Assembly: GCF_019392335.1 (NCBI RefSeq)
Contig: NZ_JAHXRQ010000008.1
Location: 62,001 to 126,000, forward strand
DNA length: 64,000 nt
Direction: 5' to 3'
DNA from: Mameliella sp. CS4
GTDB taxonomy: Bacteria > Pseudomonadota > Alphaproteobacteria > Rhodobacterales > Rhodobacteraceae
The position numbers and the translations under genes were made by a program. Positions 52,411 to 61,661 of this stretch are shown in pieces (within the stretch, counting starts at the first letter, position 1; every line of letters starts with the position of its first letter). The notes under the pieces are model-generated. The model had not been told where the DNA came from. It searched no databases and saw only the letters and a list, made by a program, of their open reading frames with translations.

Positions 52411-53919
52411 TCACGCGGCCTCCTGCCGGGCATCGAACCAGGCGGCAAAGGCTGCCTGTTCCGCCTCGGTCATGTGCAGGCGATGCTTGGTGCGCCGCCA
52501 CAGGATGTCCTCTGCGGTCTGCGCCCATTCGTGGGTCACCAGGTAGGTCACTTCGGCCTCGTAAAGCTGGCCGCCAAAGTGCTGTCCCAACCCCTCCAGC
52601 GAGGTTGCATCGCCGGCGATCTGGCGGACCCGGCTGCCGTAGCAGCGCCCGTAGTGGCGGCGCAGTTCGCGCGGCATCCAAGGGTATTCCCGCTTCATCG
52701 TGTTGCGGAACTGCTCGTAGTCGGCATTTATCAGGTCGCCGCCGGGCAGGGGGGCATTTTCGGTCCAGTCCCTGCCCATCCTGGGAAAGAACTTTTCGAT
52801 CTTGTGCATCCCGCGCTCTGCCAGTTCGCGGAAAGTGGTGATCTTGCCGCCAAAGATGTTCAGGAGCGGCGCGCCGCCGGTCTCGTCCACGTCAAAGACA
52901 TAGTCGCGGGTCACCGCCGAGGGGTTGCCCTGTCCGTCATCAAACAGGGGCCGCACGCCGGAAAAGGTGGTTTCCACGTCGTCGCGTGTCAGCTCTTCCT
53001 TGAAGTAGCGATTCACGGCGTCGATCAGGTACTGCACCTCGCTCTCGTCGGCGGTCACGTCCTCGGCCCGGCCGTCATAGGCGATGTCGGTTGTCCCGAT
53101 TAGCGCCTTGTCACGTTCGTAGGGGTTGATGAAGATCACGCGCTTGTCGTGGTTCTGGACCAGGTAGGCATTCTCACCCTTCCAGAACTTGGGCACGATG
53201 ATGTGGCTGCCCTTGACCAGCCGTACGTTCCGCGCACTGTTTGACCCTGCCACCCGCGTCACCACGTCCGTCACCCAGGGACCGGCGGCATTGACCAGCA
53301 GCTTGGCCTCGAATTCCCGCGTCTCGCCGGTGACGGAGTTTTTCGTCGTCACCCGCCAGGTGCCGTTTTCACGCCGCGCCGAGACGCAGGGTGAGCGAGT
53401 CAGGACCTCTGCCCCGCGTTCCGCCGCATCGACGGCGTTCAGCACCACGAGCCGCGCATCGTCCACCCAGCAGTCCGAGTATTCGAAGCCGCGTGTATAC
53501 TTGTCCTTGATCGCGGCCCCCTCGGGGTCGCGGCGCAGATCCAGTGTCCGGGTGCCCGGCAGCTTCTTGCGTCCGCCAAGGTGGTCGTACAGGAACAGCC
53601 CCAGCCGGACCAGCCAGGCGGGGCGGTCCTGGGGGCTGTGCGGCAGGACAAAGCGCATCGGCCAGATAATGTGCGGCGCGTTCTTCATCAGCACTTCGCG
53701 TTCGATCAATGCCTCGCGCACAAGCCGGAATTCGTAGTATTCGAGGTAGCGCAGACCACCGTGGACCAGCTTGCCCGACCGGGACGAGGTGCCCTCGGCC
53801 AGGTCGTCCTTTTCGCAGAGCACGACGCTCAGGCCCCGGCCGGCGGCGTCGCGGGCAATGCCCGCGCCGTTGATGCCGCCGCCGATCACGAAGAGGTCGA
53901 CCTTGGAAATATCTGTCAT
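52411..53919 (-). CDS. eryB: EryB, erythritol 4-phosphate dehydrogenase (GlpD family)
   Basis: A 502-residue FAD protein: LFVIGGGINGAGIARDAAGRG, SRSGKLVHGGLRYLEYYEF, VNAAGPWVTDVVTRVAGSN and NIFGGKITTFRELAERG. Oxidises L-erythritol 4-phosphate to L-erythrulose 1-phosphate. Sits between eryA (3-base gap) and eryC. A diverged relative lies at 38387-40057. Confidence 0.87.
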   Translation of the reverse strand: MTDISKVDLFVIGGGINGAGIARDAAGRGLSVVLCEKDDLAEGTSSRSGKLVHGGLRYLEYYEFRLVREALIEREVLMKNAPHIIWPMRFVLPHSPQDRPAWLVRLGLFLYDHLGGRKKLPGTRTLDLRRDPEGAAIKDKYTRGFEYSDCWVDDARLVVLNAVDAAERGAEVLTRSPCVSARRENGTWRVTTKNSVTGETREFEAKLLVNAAGPWVTDVVTRVAGSNSARNVRLVKGSHIIVPKFWKGENAYLVQNHDKRVIFINPYERDKALIGTTDIAYDGRAEDVTADESEVQYLIDAVNRYFKEELTRDDVETTFSGVRPLFDDGQGNPSAVTRDYVFDVDETGGAPLLNIFGGKITTFRELAERGMHKIEKFFPRMGRDWTENAPLPGGDLINADYEQFRNTMKREYPWMPRELRRHYGRCYGSRVRQIAGDATSLEGLGQHFGGQLYEAEVTYLVTHEWAQTAEDILWRRTKHRLHMTEAEQAAFAAWFDARQEAA

Positions 53920-53922
53920 CTC

Positions 53923-55491
53923 TCAAGCTCCTTCAGCCGCACGCGCCGCGGCCAGCCCATCCCATACGGGGGCAAGGCCGTCGCGCGCCTGGCGGTAGGT
54001 GGTGAACAGGGTGTCGTAGACAGGCACGAGGCCCGGATCGGGCGCCTCGGGCTGGCCCAGCAGGGGTGTTGTCCATTGCGCGATGCAGGCGTCCATGTCG
54101 GCATGGGCGCCGATCGCGACGGCGGCCATCATGGCACAGCCGGCGGCGCCGGCCTCCTCGCGCATGGAAACGCGGACAGGGGTATTCAGCGAGGCCGCAA
54201 GGACACGGCGCAGGGCGGCAGAGCGCGCCGCGCCGCCGGTCAGGCGCAGTTCGCGGGGCATGTCCCCCATCGCGGTATAGCAATCCCGGGCCGCCATCCC
54301 GAGGCCCTCGACCACGGCACGGATCACGTCCGGAAAGCGATGCGCGGCGTTCAGCCCGACAAGGCTTGCCCGCGCATCGGCATTGACGAAGGGGCCGCGC
54401 TCTCCGGCCTCGGAGATATAGGGGTGATAGACCAGCGCCCCGGGCTGTGACCGCTCCATCCAGCCGTCGATACGGCCGACGAGGTCGGCATGTGAGGGGG
54501 CTTTGCCGAACTCGCCGATCAGCTCCTCGGCCAGGGCCAAAGCCCAGTCGATGTTCAGCGTCGCGGCCATGTTGGTCTGCACCTGGGTGACCATGTCCGG
54601 CACCGGCAAGCAGATCACATAGCCCGTGCCCTCGGCGTTCAGGTGGACCTGGTCCGAGGTCACGGCGCGCATGTGCACGCCGGTCGACCCGACCGTCGAG
54701 CAGGCCGCTCCGGCGTCGCCCGTGTGCACGCCCGCGCCAAGGGCGGTCATGACCATGTCGACATACCCCAGCGAAACCGGCGTTCCCGCGAGCAGCCCGG
54801 TGGCCTCTGCCGCCTCTGGCGTCAGGGGACGGGTTTCCTGCGCACCGTCGATGATCTCCGGCAGGAGGTGTCGGCGCGCCTGCAGCCCGAGGGCAGAGAT
54901 CACCGTGTCGCTGTAGCGCCGGTTGCGGAAGTCGCCGAAGGTAAAGCTCGCCTCCGAAGGATCGGTCGCGCGCACGCCGGTCAGGTTGAGGAACAGCCAG
55001 TCCTTGCAGTGCAGGGCCACCTCGGCCTGGTCCAGAAGCTCTGGGCAGGTGGCGGCCATATGCGCGAGTTGGCTGCCCTGCTGGCAGGTGTTCAGCCCGG
55101 TTCCCGTCGCCTCGAACCGCGCGCGCTCACCCGTGCCAGCCGATAGCCGGCGGACCGTGGGCGCTGCTCGCGCATCCAGCCAGAGCCAGGCGTCGCTGAC
55201 CGCCGCGTTGCCCTTGCCTGCCAGCCATGTGCCGTCGCCCTGACCCGTCAGGGCGAGCGCGGCGGTCCGCTGGGCCAGCCCCGGCATCTTGTCTGCCAGT
55301 CCACGCAGGGCGGTGGCGCAATCGGCCCATGTCTGCGGCAGGGACTGGGTGGCAGAGCCATCGGTGCCCATCGTGTACCTGTTGCGCACCGATGATGCGG
55401 CCAGCTGGCGGCCCGAAAGATCGAAGGCGACGGCCTTGATCACGGAGGTGCCCGCATCGACGCCGATGATCACGTCAGACGAATCGGACAT
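53923..55491 (-). CDS. eryA: EryA, erythritol kinase (FGGY family)
   Basis: A 522-residue FGGY kinase: IIGVDAGTSVIKAVAFDLSG, LALTGQGDGTWL, STVGSTGVHM and LTGGAARSAALRRVLAASL. Phosphorylates erythritol. ATG 55491 has AAGGGAGG 5 bases upstream and is preferred to ATG 55509. First gene of the eryABC operon, divergent from the importer genes. Confidence 0.87.
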   Translation of the reverse strand: MSDSSDVIIGVDAGTSVIKAVAFDLSGRQLAASSVRNRYTMGTDGSATQSLPQTWADCATALRGLADKMPGLAQRTAALALTGQGDGTWLAGKGNAAVSDAWLWLDARAAPTVRRLSAGTGERARFEATGTGLNTCQQGSQLAHMAATCPELLDQAEVALHCKDWLFLNLTGVRATDPSEASFTFGDFRNRRYSDTVISALGLQARRHLLPEIIDGAQETRPLTPEAAEATGLLAGTPVSLGYVDMVMTALGAGVHTGDAGAACSTVGSTGVHMRAVTSDQVHLNAEGTGYVICLPVPDMVTQVQTNMAATLNIDWALALAEELIGEFGKAPSHADLVGRIDGWMERSQPGALVYHPYISEAGERGPFVNADARASLVGLNAAHRFPDVIRAVVEGLGMAARDCYTAMGDMPRELRLTGGAARSAALRRVLAASLNTPVRVSMREEAGAAGCAMMAAVAIGAHADMDACIAQWTTPLLGQPEAPDPGLVPVYDTLFTTYRQARDGLAPVWDGLAAARAAEGA

Positions 55492-55900
55492 CAGCGCCTC
55501 CCTTTTCATTGTCGGTCACCTCGGCCTCCCCCTTGTGACGCTTGTGTTTTCCTGCCTCCGGGGCAGGTTCGCGCCGCGCGTGTTCAGAGTGCTCTTTCCC
55601 CTGTCCGCACTGCGTCCGGTTGCATTTGGTGTAACACAAAGAATCTCGACGTAGTGATTTTTTTTGCAGACAACGTAATTTTTTTCACTTATGGTTGGCG
55701 CAAACAGTCGCGGTGGTTTCACGGTGACGAATCGTCGGCCCATCCAGGGAATTGAGGAGTTCCGGGCGCGGCGAAAGGGGAGGAATAAAGCAACTTCAGA
55801 TGGTTGCCATTCCCAGCACAAATAGTGTCCTGCCGTGCGGCAGGAAGAAACGGAACAGCCCGGTCCGCCGGGAGGAATCGCAAGAGGGGGCACGCCCGAC
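55492..55900. promoter_or_regulatory. Divergent promoter region of eryA and the importer operon
   Basis: About 400 bases without a supported gene. An AT-rich core at 55650-55700 has an imperfect direct repeat (ACGTA followed by a run of T, twice, about 27 bases apart). GGTGTAACACAAAG near 55627 holds a GTGT-A-ACAC inverted repeat that could be an EryD (SorC) operator. Confidence 0.45.
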
Positions 55901-56554
55901 ATGGCAACCACCGGCACAGCATCTGCCAGCGCCAGCAAGGCCACGCGCAGGAATGTAATCACCGCTATCGCGGGGGTTGTGTTGCTGGGCGCGATCGCGC
56001 TCGACACGAAGGTCGTGAGCATCGGCGGCGAAGAAGACCTGCGGCAACAGGCCTTTGACCCGGATCGCTTTGGCGTCGGCGAATTTCCCCGCATCCGCGA
56101 TGTCGTGACCGGTCGCGCCCCCGAGGCCGCCGACCTGGCCCGCGAACTGGCCGAGGACAAGAAGGCGGCAACGGCGGCCTATGGCACGATGGCGGGGGCC
56201 TTCCCGGTCATGACGGTCAAATTCACTGGCACCGTGGGCGAGGGCAAATCCGGCATCTTCAACATCGACGTGCCGGATATGCCGGAAGGTACCAAGATCC
56301 GCGTTCAGACCGGCCCGGCGATCAACGGGACAGAGCTGCGCGACATCGTCGGCGACATCGAGTTCGGCGCTTTCAAGAACCAGATCGAGTACCAGGACGC
56401 GGGCGCAGGCATCAACCGGGCGATGTCGGCGGATGTGTTGGCCGACCTCGACCGCGACACGCTGCAGGGCAAGACAATCTCTGTGACCGGCGCTTTCACC
56501 ATGATCAACCCGAAGAACTGGCTGGTGACCCCTGTCGCGCTTGAGGTGCAGTGA
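55901..56554 (+). CDS. DUF2291 family membrane-anchored protein
   Basis: A 217-residue DUF2291 protein. One N-terminal hydrophobic helix (VITAIAGVVLLGAIAL, about 20-35) anchors a soluble domain outside the membrane. Such proteins accompany ribose/erythritol-type ABC importers; their role is unclear. ATG 55901 has a GAGGGGG site; its stop overlaps the next gene's start. Confidence 0.78.
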   Translation: MATTGTASASASKATRRNVITAIAGVVLLGAIALDTKVVSIGGEEDLRQQAFDPDRFGVGEFPRIRDVVTGRAPEAADLARELAEDKKAATAAYGTMAGAFPVMTVKFTGTVGEGKSGIFNIDVPDMPEGTKIRVQTGPAINGTELRDIVGDIEFGAFKNQIEYQDAGAGINRAMSADVLADLDRDTLQGKTISVTGAFTMINPKNWLVTPVALEVQ

Positions 56555-58875
56555 TGAAGGTTCCCGTGCATGACGAAACGCCGACCACCACGCCCGACAA
56601 GGTGGAGGTGGTTCTGGCCGCGCGCGACGTCACCAAGAGCTTTGGCGCGGTCCACGCGCTGAAGGGGGTGAATTTCGATGTTCACCGCGGCCAGGTGACG
56701 ACGCTCTTTGGTGAAAACGGCGCGGGCAAGTCCACGTTGATGAAGATCCTGTCCGGCGTGCATATGCCCACGACCGGCGAACTGATGCTGGACGGGGCAC
56801 CGGTCGAGATCCGGTCAACCGTCGAGGCGCGCGAACTGGGGATTTCCATCATCCACCAGGAACTGTCGCTCGCGCCCAATATGAACGTGCGCGACAACAT
56901 CTTTCTGGGACGTGAGATCATGGGGCCGCGCGGTGTGAACTTCGCCGAGGAAGAGCGCCAGTGCCGCATCCTGATGGAAGAACTGGAAGAGGATATCGAC
57001 CCGCTGACCCCGGTCGAGGACCTGCGCCTGGGACAACAGCAGATCGTCGAGATTGCGCGAGCGCTTTCGGTCAATTCGCGCATTCTCATCATGGACGAGC
57101 CGACCTCGGCCTTGTCGGCGGCCGAAGTCGAGGTGCTGTTCAAGGTCATCCATGACCTCAAGGCGCGGGGCGTTTCTATCGTCTACATCTCGCACCACCT
57201 TGAAGAGGCGTTGACCATCACCGACCATGCGGTCGTGCTGCGCGACGGTGTCATGACGGCCTATGCCCCCCGCGCGGAAATCGACCTGGAGTGGATCGTC
57301 CGCAACATGGTGGGCGAGAATTTTGACCTCGGCTCGCCGCCGACGGGGTATGACTTTGGCGACACCGCCTTGTCGATCGAGGGCCTCAGCGTGCCCGCAC
57401 CGGGCGGGTCCGGCTATTCGGTCGTGGACCGCCTGTCGCTGAACGTGCGTCAGGGCGAGATCGTCTGCATCTACGGGCTGATGGGGGCCGGGCGCACCGA
57501 GCTGATGGAATGCGTGGCGGGCCGCCTGCCGGCTTCGGGCGGAACGGTCCGCCTGCACGGGCGTGACCTGGCGGGGATGACCATTGCCCAGCGGATCGAG
57601 GCGGGCCTTGTGCTGACGCCCGAGGATCGCCAGCGTGACGGACTGGTGCAGACCATGACCGTCGGCCAGAACCTCTCGCTGGCATCGATCGGGGCCTTTA
57701 CCCGGCGCCTGCTGACGTCGAAGGCCGATGAGCAGGAGATCATCGAACGGTCCATCCGCGAGGTCACGATCAAGACCGACGGCGGCGGCGCGGCCATCGG
57801 CTCGCTGTCCGGCGGAAACCAGCAGAAAGTCGTAATCGGCAAGATGCTGGCCACCAAACCGTCGGTCGTGCTGCTGGACGAACCCAGCCGCGGCATCGAC
57901 ATCGGCGCCAAGGCAGAGGTGTTCCGCCTGCTGTCCGAGGGCGCGAAAGACGGGCTGGCTGTGGTCTATTCCACCTCCGAGGTCAGCGAATGCCTGTCCA
58001 TCGCGCATCGCATCATCGTCATGCACAAGGGCAAGATCTCTGCCACCTTCGGGCCGGACGCCACCAAGGAACAGATCATGGCCGCCTCTGGTGAGGTAGA
58101 CCTGCAGCAAAGCCTGACGGCCGCCTTCGGGCTGGACCATTGCGAGGTCGTCACCGACCTGCACCAGGAAGACCTGGCGCTTGGCCCGCTTGGCGCGGCG
58201 GGGGGCAGCTTCCTGGCCTCCGTCATCGCTAAGGGCAAGGTTGGTGTCATCGGGGTTGGGCACGGCCGGACGTTGTTGTCCTGCGTCGAGAACCTGCCCC
58301 CGCAATCGGCGCCGAACCTGCGGGTCGTCTCGCTGATGGGGGCGTTGACCACCGGCGCGGACATGAACCCGCACGCGGTCGTCACCCGCCTGGCTGACAA
58401 GACCGGGGCCGAGGCGGCCTCGATGCCCGTTCCCTTTATCGCCAATTCCACCGCGGATCGCGACGTGCTGCTGGGCCAGAAGGCCGCGCAGAGGGCCGCC
58501 GACCTGGCCGCGCAGGCCGATCTGATGATCGTTGGCATCGGCACCACCGGGGCGCAGGCGGAACTGGTCACGACGGGCATGATCGAGCAGGCGGAAATGG
58601 CGGGCATCGCCGAGGCCGGCGGCGTCGGAGAGATGCTGGGCCATTTCTTTGACAAGCGGGGCAAACCCGTGGGCAGCGAGATTACCGACCGCATCCTGAC
58701 TCAGCCGCTGGACCGGTTGAAAGGCCGCCGCATCGTTGCCGTGGCCGGGGGCGAAATCAAGATCCACGCGATCAAGGCCGTGCTCGAAAGCGGCTTGCTC
58801 AGCGGGTTGATCATCGACGAACACACAGCCCGGGCAATTGTCGACATGGACAAACCCGACACGGCGCAGCACTGA
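56554..58875 (+). CDS. Sugar ABC importer ATPase (RbsA type) fused to a SorC effector-binding domain
   Basis: A 773-residue protein. Residues 1 to about 512 are a double ABC ATPase: first cassette GENGAGKSTLMK, LRLGQQQIVEIARALS, LIMDEPTSAL; second with the usual degenerate P-loop GLMGAGRTE and LSGGNQQKVVIGKML, LLDEPSRGIDIG. From about 515 to the end is a SorC-type sugar-binding domain without its helix-turn-helix (GVGHGRTLLSCVENL, IAEAGGVGEMLGHFFDKRGK), clearly homologous to EryD encoded at 48631-49587. A ligand sensed by EryD might thus also gate transport. The frame is continuous with no sign of a sequencing join. Confidence 0.9.
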   Translation: MKVPVHDETPTTTPDKVEVVLAARDVTKSFGAVHALKGVNFDVHRGQVTTLFGENGAGKSTLMKILSGVHMPTTGELMLDGAPVEIRSTVEARELGISIIHQELSLAPNMNVRDNIFLGREIMGPRGVNFAEEERQCRILMEELEEDIDPLTPVEDLRLGQQQIVEIARALSVNSRILIMDEPTSALSAAEVEVLFKVIHDLKARGVSIVYISHHLEEALTITDHAVVLRDGVMTAYAPRAEIDLEWIVRNMVGENFDLGSPPTGYDFGDTALSIEGLSVPAPGGSGYSVVDRLSLNVRQGEIVCIYGLMGAGRTELMECVAGRLPASGGTVRLHGRDLAGMTIAQRIEAGLVLTPEDRQRDGLVQTMTVGQNLSLASIGAFTRRLLTSKADEQEIIERSIREVTIKTDGGGAAIGSLSGGNQQKVVIGKMLATKPSVVLLDEPSRGIDIGAKAEVFRLLSEGAKDGLAVVYSTSEVSECLSIAHRIIVMHKGKISATFGPDATKEQIMAASGEVDLQQSLTAAFGLDHCEVVTDLHQEDLALGPLGAAGGSFLASVIAKGKVGVIGVGHGRTLLSCVENLPPQSAPNLRVVSLMGALTTGADMNPHAVVTRLADKTGAEAASMPVPFIANSTADRDVLLGQKAAQRAADLAAQADLMIVGIGTTGAQAELVTTGMIEQAEMAGIAEAGGVGEMLGHFFDKRGKPVGSEITDRILTQPLDRLKGRRIVAVAGGEIKIHAIKAVLESGLLSGLIIDEHTARAIVDMDKPDTAQH

Positions 58876-58891
58876 ACTGGAGATCGCCGAC

Positions 58892-59956
58892 ATGACCGAT
58901 GTCACCACCAACAAGAAGCAGGGGTCCGGCGGGCTGGTCGCCTCGATCTTTGGCGAGAATGCCAACCTCGTTCAGATCCTGCTGGAAGGCCGTGCCTTCT
59001 TTGCGCTGATCGCGATCATCATCATCTTTTCGATCCTGTCGCCGAACTACGCGACCGTCTCGAACTTTCTCATCATGGCCAACCATGTCGCCATTTTCGG
59101 GCTGTTGTCCGTCGGCATGATGCTGGTGATCCTGAATGGCGGGATCGACCTGTCGGTCGGCTCTGTCCTGGGCCTGACCGGGGTTTTCGCCGGGTTCCTG
59201 ATGCAAGGGGTCGAGCTGGAAGCGGCCGGGGTGATCCTCTACCCGCCGGTCTGGGCCGTCGTGGTCCTGACGCTGGGCCTGGGCGCCTTCGTCGGCGCGG
59301 TCAACGGCGTGCTGGTTGCCTATTTCCGGGTGCCGGCCTTCGTGGCCACGCTGGGCTCGCTCTACGTGGCGCGCGGTGTCGCGCTGCTGATGACCAACGG
59401 CCTGACCTTCAACAACCTGTCCGGCAACGAGAGCCTGGGCAACACCGGCTTTGACTGGCTGGGCTTCAACCGCATCGGCGGCGTGCCGATCGGGGTCATC
59501 ATCCTGGCCGTGGTCGCCATCGCTGCCGGTCTGATGTTGTCGCGCACAGCCTTTGGCCGCTGGCTGTATTCCTCGGGTGGCAACGAACGCGCCGCCGAAC
59601 TGTCTGGCGTGCCGGTCAAGAAGGTGCAGATCACCGTCTACGTCCTGTCGGGCATGTGTGCCGCCATCGCGGGCCTGGTTCTCAGCTCGCAGCTGACCTC
59701 AGCCGGCCCCACCGCGGGCACCACCTACGAACTGACGGCCATCGCTGCGGTCGTGGTGGGCGGCGCCAGCCTGATGGGCGGGCGGGGCACCGTGCGCGGC
59801 ACGCTGCTGGGCGCCTTCGTCATCGGCTTCCTGTCGGACGGCCTCGTGATCATCGGCGTGTCGTCCTACTGGCAGACCGTCTTTACCGGCGCGGTCATCG
59901 TCCTCGCCGTGATGCTGAACTCCATCCAATACGGGGGCAAGGCCAAGAAAGGCTAG
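58892..59956 (+). CDS. Sugar ABC importer permease (RbsC type)
   Basis: A 354-residue BPD_transp_2 permease with about nine or ten helices: LSVGMMLVILNGGIDLSVGSVLGL, GSLYVARGVALL and TAIAAVVVGGASLMGGRGTV are classic RbsC/EryF blocks. GGAG precedes ATG 58892, 16 bases after the ATPase stop. Confidence 0.92.
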   Translation: MTDVTTNKKQGSGGLVASIFGENANLVQILLEGRAFFALIAIIIIFSILSPNYATVSNFLIMANHVAIFGLLSVGMMLVILNGGIDLSVGSVLGLTGVFAGFLMQGVELEAAGVILYPPVWAVVVLTLGLGAFVGAVNGVLVAYFRVPAFVATLGSLYVARGVALLMTNGLTFNNLSGNESLGNTGFDWLGFNRIGGVPIGVIILAVVAIAAGLMLSRTAFGRWLYSSGGNERAAELSGVPVKKVQITVYVLSGMCAAIAGLVLSSQLTSAGPTAGTTYELTAIAAVVVGGASLMGGRGTVRGTLLGAFVIGFLSDGLVIIGVSSYWQTVFTGAVIVLAVMLNSIQYGGKAKKG

Positions 59957-60058
59957 GCCCGCCCCAACCCAAATTTCGCGGTTTCTCGGGCAAGAGGAGA
60001 CCCGACGCGAAGTCCCGCCGGACCACCGGCAACAACCAACCCAAGGGAGAGAATTCTC

Positions 60059-61006
60059 ATGATCAAGTTCACCAAACGCGCCCTGCTGGCCGCCGCCGCT
60101 TCGCTGCCCCTGATGGCAGGCTCGGCCTGGGCCGAGGGCCTGATCTCCATCATCGTGACCGACCCGGCGAACCCCTACTGGTTCACCGAAGGCGAGGTCG
60201 CCAAGGCAACCGCAGAGGAACTGGGCTACGAGGCCACCGTTGCGGCGCACAAGGGCGACACCAACGTGGAATCCAACCTGATCGACGCGGCCATCACCAA
60301 TGGCGCCAAGGCGATCATCCTTGACCCGGCCAACGCGGACGGCTCTGTCGGCGTGGTGCGCAAGGCGACCGAGGCCGGCATCCCGGTCTTCCTCGTGAAT
60401 GCCGAGATCAACGAATCCGGTATCGCCATCGCGCAGCTGGTTTCGAACAACGCCCAGGGTGCCGCGCTGGGCGCCGTGGCCTGGCAGGAGCTGGTCGGTG
60501 ACGAGGCCAAGTATGTCGAATTCTTCGGCAACCCGGCCGACAACAACGCCGCCACCCGCTCGAACGGGTACAACACCGTGCTGAGCCAGTATCCGGGTCT
60601 TGAGAAGGTCGCGCAGGAAGTGGCCAACTGGGACCGGACCCAAGGCTATACCAAGATGCAGTCGATCATCCAGGCGAACCCGGTCATCGACGCTGTCATC
60701 TCGGGCAACGACGAAATGGCGCTGGGGGCCATCGTCGCGCTGAAGGAAGCCGGCAAGCTTGAAGGCACCATCGTCGGCGGTTTCGACGGGTCGCCCGATG
60801 CGGTCGAAGCGGTACGCGCGGGCGAAATGGCCTATACCGTGCTGCAGCCGGTCGCCGTCTTCGCGCGTGAGGCCGTGATCCAGGCGGATTACTACATCAA
60901 GAACGGCGAGCCGAAAGTGGCCCAGGAAAAGCAGCTGTTCGACTGCGCCCTGATCACCCCGGACAATGTCGACAAGTACACCGCGCCCTTCACTCTTTCC
61001 GAGTGA
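60059..61006 (+). CDS. Sugar ABC importer periplasmic binding protein (RbsB type)
   Basis: A 315-residue type I binding protein with signal peptide ending in SAWA (about residue 22). IISIIVTDPANPYWF-like start (LISIIVTDPANPYWFTEGE), AAHKGDTNVESNLIDAAI and ISGNDEMALGAI match ribose/erythritol-type binding proteins. AAGGGAGAG lies before ATG 60059. A strong terminator closes the operon. Confidence 0.92.
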   Translation: MIKFTKRALLAAAASLPLMAGSAWAEGLISIIVTDPANPYWFTEGEVAKATAEELGYEATVAAHKGDTNVESNLIDAAITNGAKAIILDPANADGSVGVVRKATEAGIPVFLVNAEINESGIAIAQLVSNNAQGAALGAVAWQELVGDEAKYVEFFGNPADNNAATRSNGYNTVLSQYPGLEKVAQEVANWDRTQGYTKMQSIIQANPVIDAVISGNDEMALGAIVALKEAGKLEGTIVGGFDGSPDAVEAVRAGEMAYTVLQPVAVFAREAVIQADYYIKNGEPKVAQEKQLFDCALITPDNVDKYTAPFTLSE

Positions 61007-61029
61007 TCCCGGCCCGGGACTGACCAAGG

Positions 61030-61057
61030 GGGCGCGCCTTCGGGCGCGCCCTTTTTT
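61030..61057 (+). terminator. Rho-independent terminator after the importer operon
   Basis: GGGCGCGCC and GGCGCGCCC form a 9-bp stem with a 4-base loop, followed by six T residues. Confidence 0.92.
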
Positions 61058-61124
61058 GTGCGGGGATGGTCAACACGGGCCGCGGGGATGTCCCGCGGCC
61101 CGGCCTGTTCGCAGAGGGGGTGGA

Positions 61125-61607
61125 TCAGAGATCGCCGACCGGGGTTTCCATGATGTCGGGCCACTTGGCGAAGGCGCCGGAGATCACGTTTTCGCGGTCT
61201 TCCAGGTACTTCTCGAAGATGGCCTTGTTGACGAAGAGATACAGTTTGCCGTCGAAGATGTCGGCATAGCGCACGTCGCCGTCCAGTTTCTTGCCGACGT
61301 AGACGCCGAAGGCGCAGAAGCCGCCGAACTGGGGAAGCATCGCTGCCGGATCGGCGTCGAAGGCGGCCTTGGTCTCGGCATTGGCAAAGTAGTAGTCGAC
61401 GCCGTCGTGCTCCGAGGTGAATTCCGCGTCACCGATTTCAGGCGCGTCGGCCTCAAACATCGACACCGGGTCAAAGCCGTGCATGCCCAGCGGGTTGCCG
61501 GTCAGGGTCAGGCCGTTCGACACGTTGTATTCGTCGGCGGCAAAGGCGGCCGAGGCAAGCGCGATCAGAGATGCGGAAACGGCGGCGGCAAAGGTCAGTT
61601 TGGTCAT
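61125..61607 (-). CDS. Secreted YHS-domain protein
   Basis: A 160-residue exported protein: signal peptide ending ASAAFA (about 23), then a YHS-like domain (HGFDPVSMFE, VDYYFANAETKAAFDADPAAMLPQFGGFCAFGV). YHS domains often bind metal or occur in metal-related proteins; the role here is unknown. Downstream of the Tat-exported cysteine hydrolase on the same strand. Confidence 0.8.
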   Translation of the reverse strand: MTKLTFAAAVSASLIALASAAFAADEYNVSNGLTLTGNPLGMHGFDPVSMFEADAPEIGDAEFTSEHDGVDYYFANAETKAAFDADPAAMLPQFGGFCAFGVYVGKKLDGDVRYADIFDGKLYLFVNKAIFEKYLEDRENVISGAFAKWPDIMETPVGDL

Positions 61608-61661
61608 GGTCTTGGTCCTTGTTTTCAGGGAGTTTTCAGGGGGGGAAGTGTGCTGCGCCGC

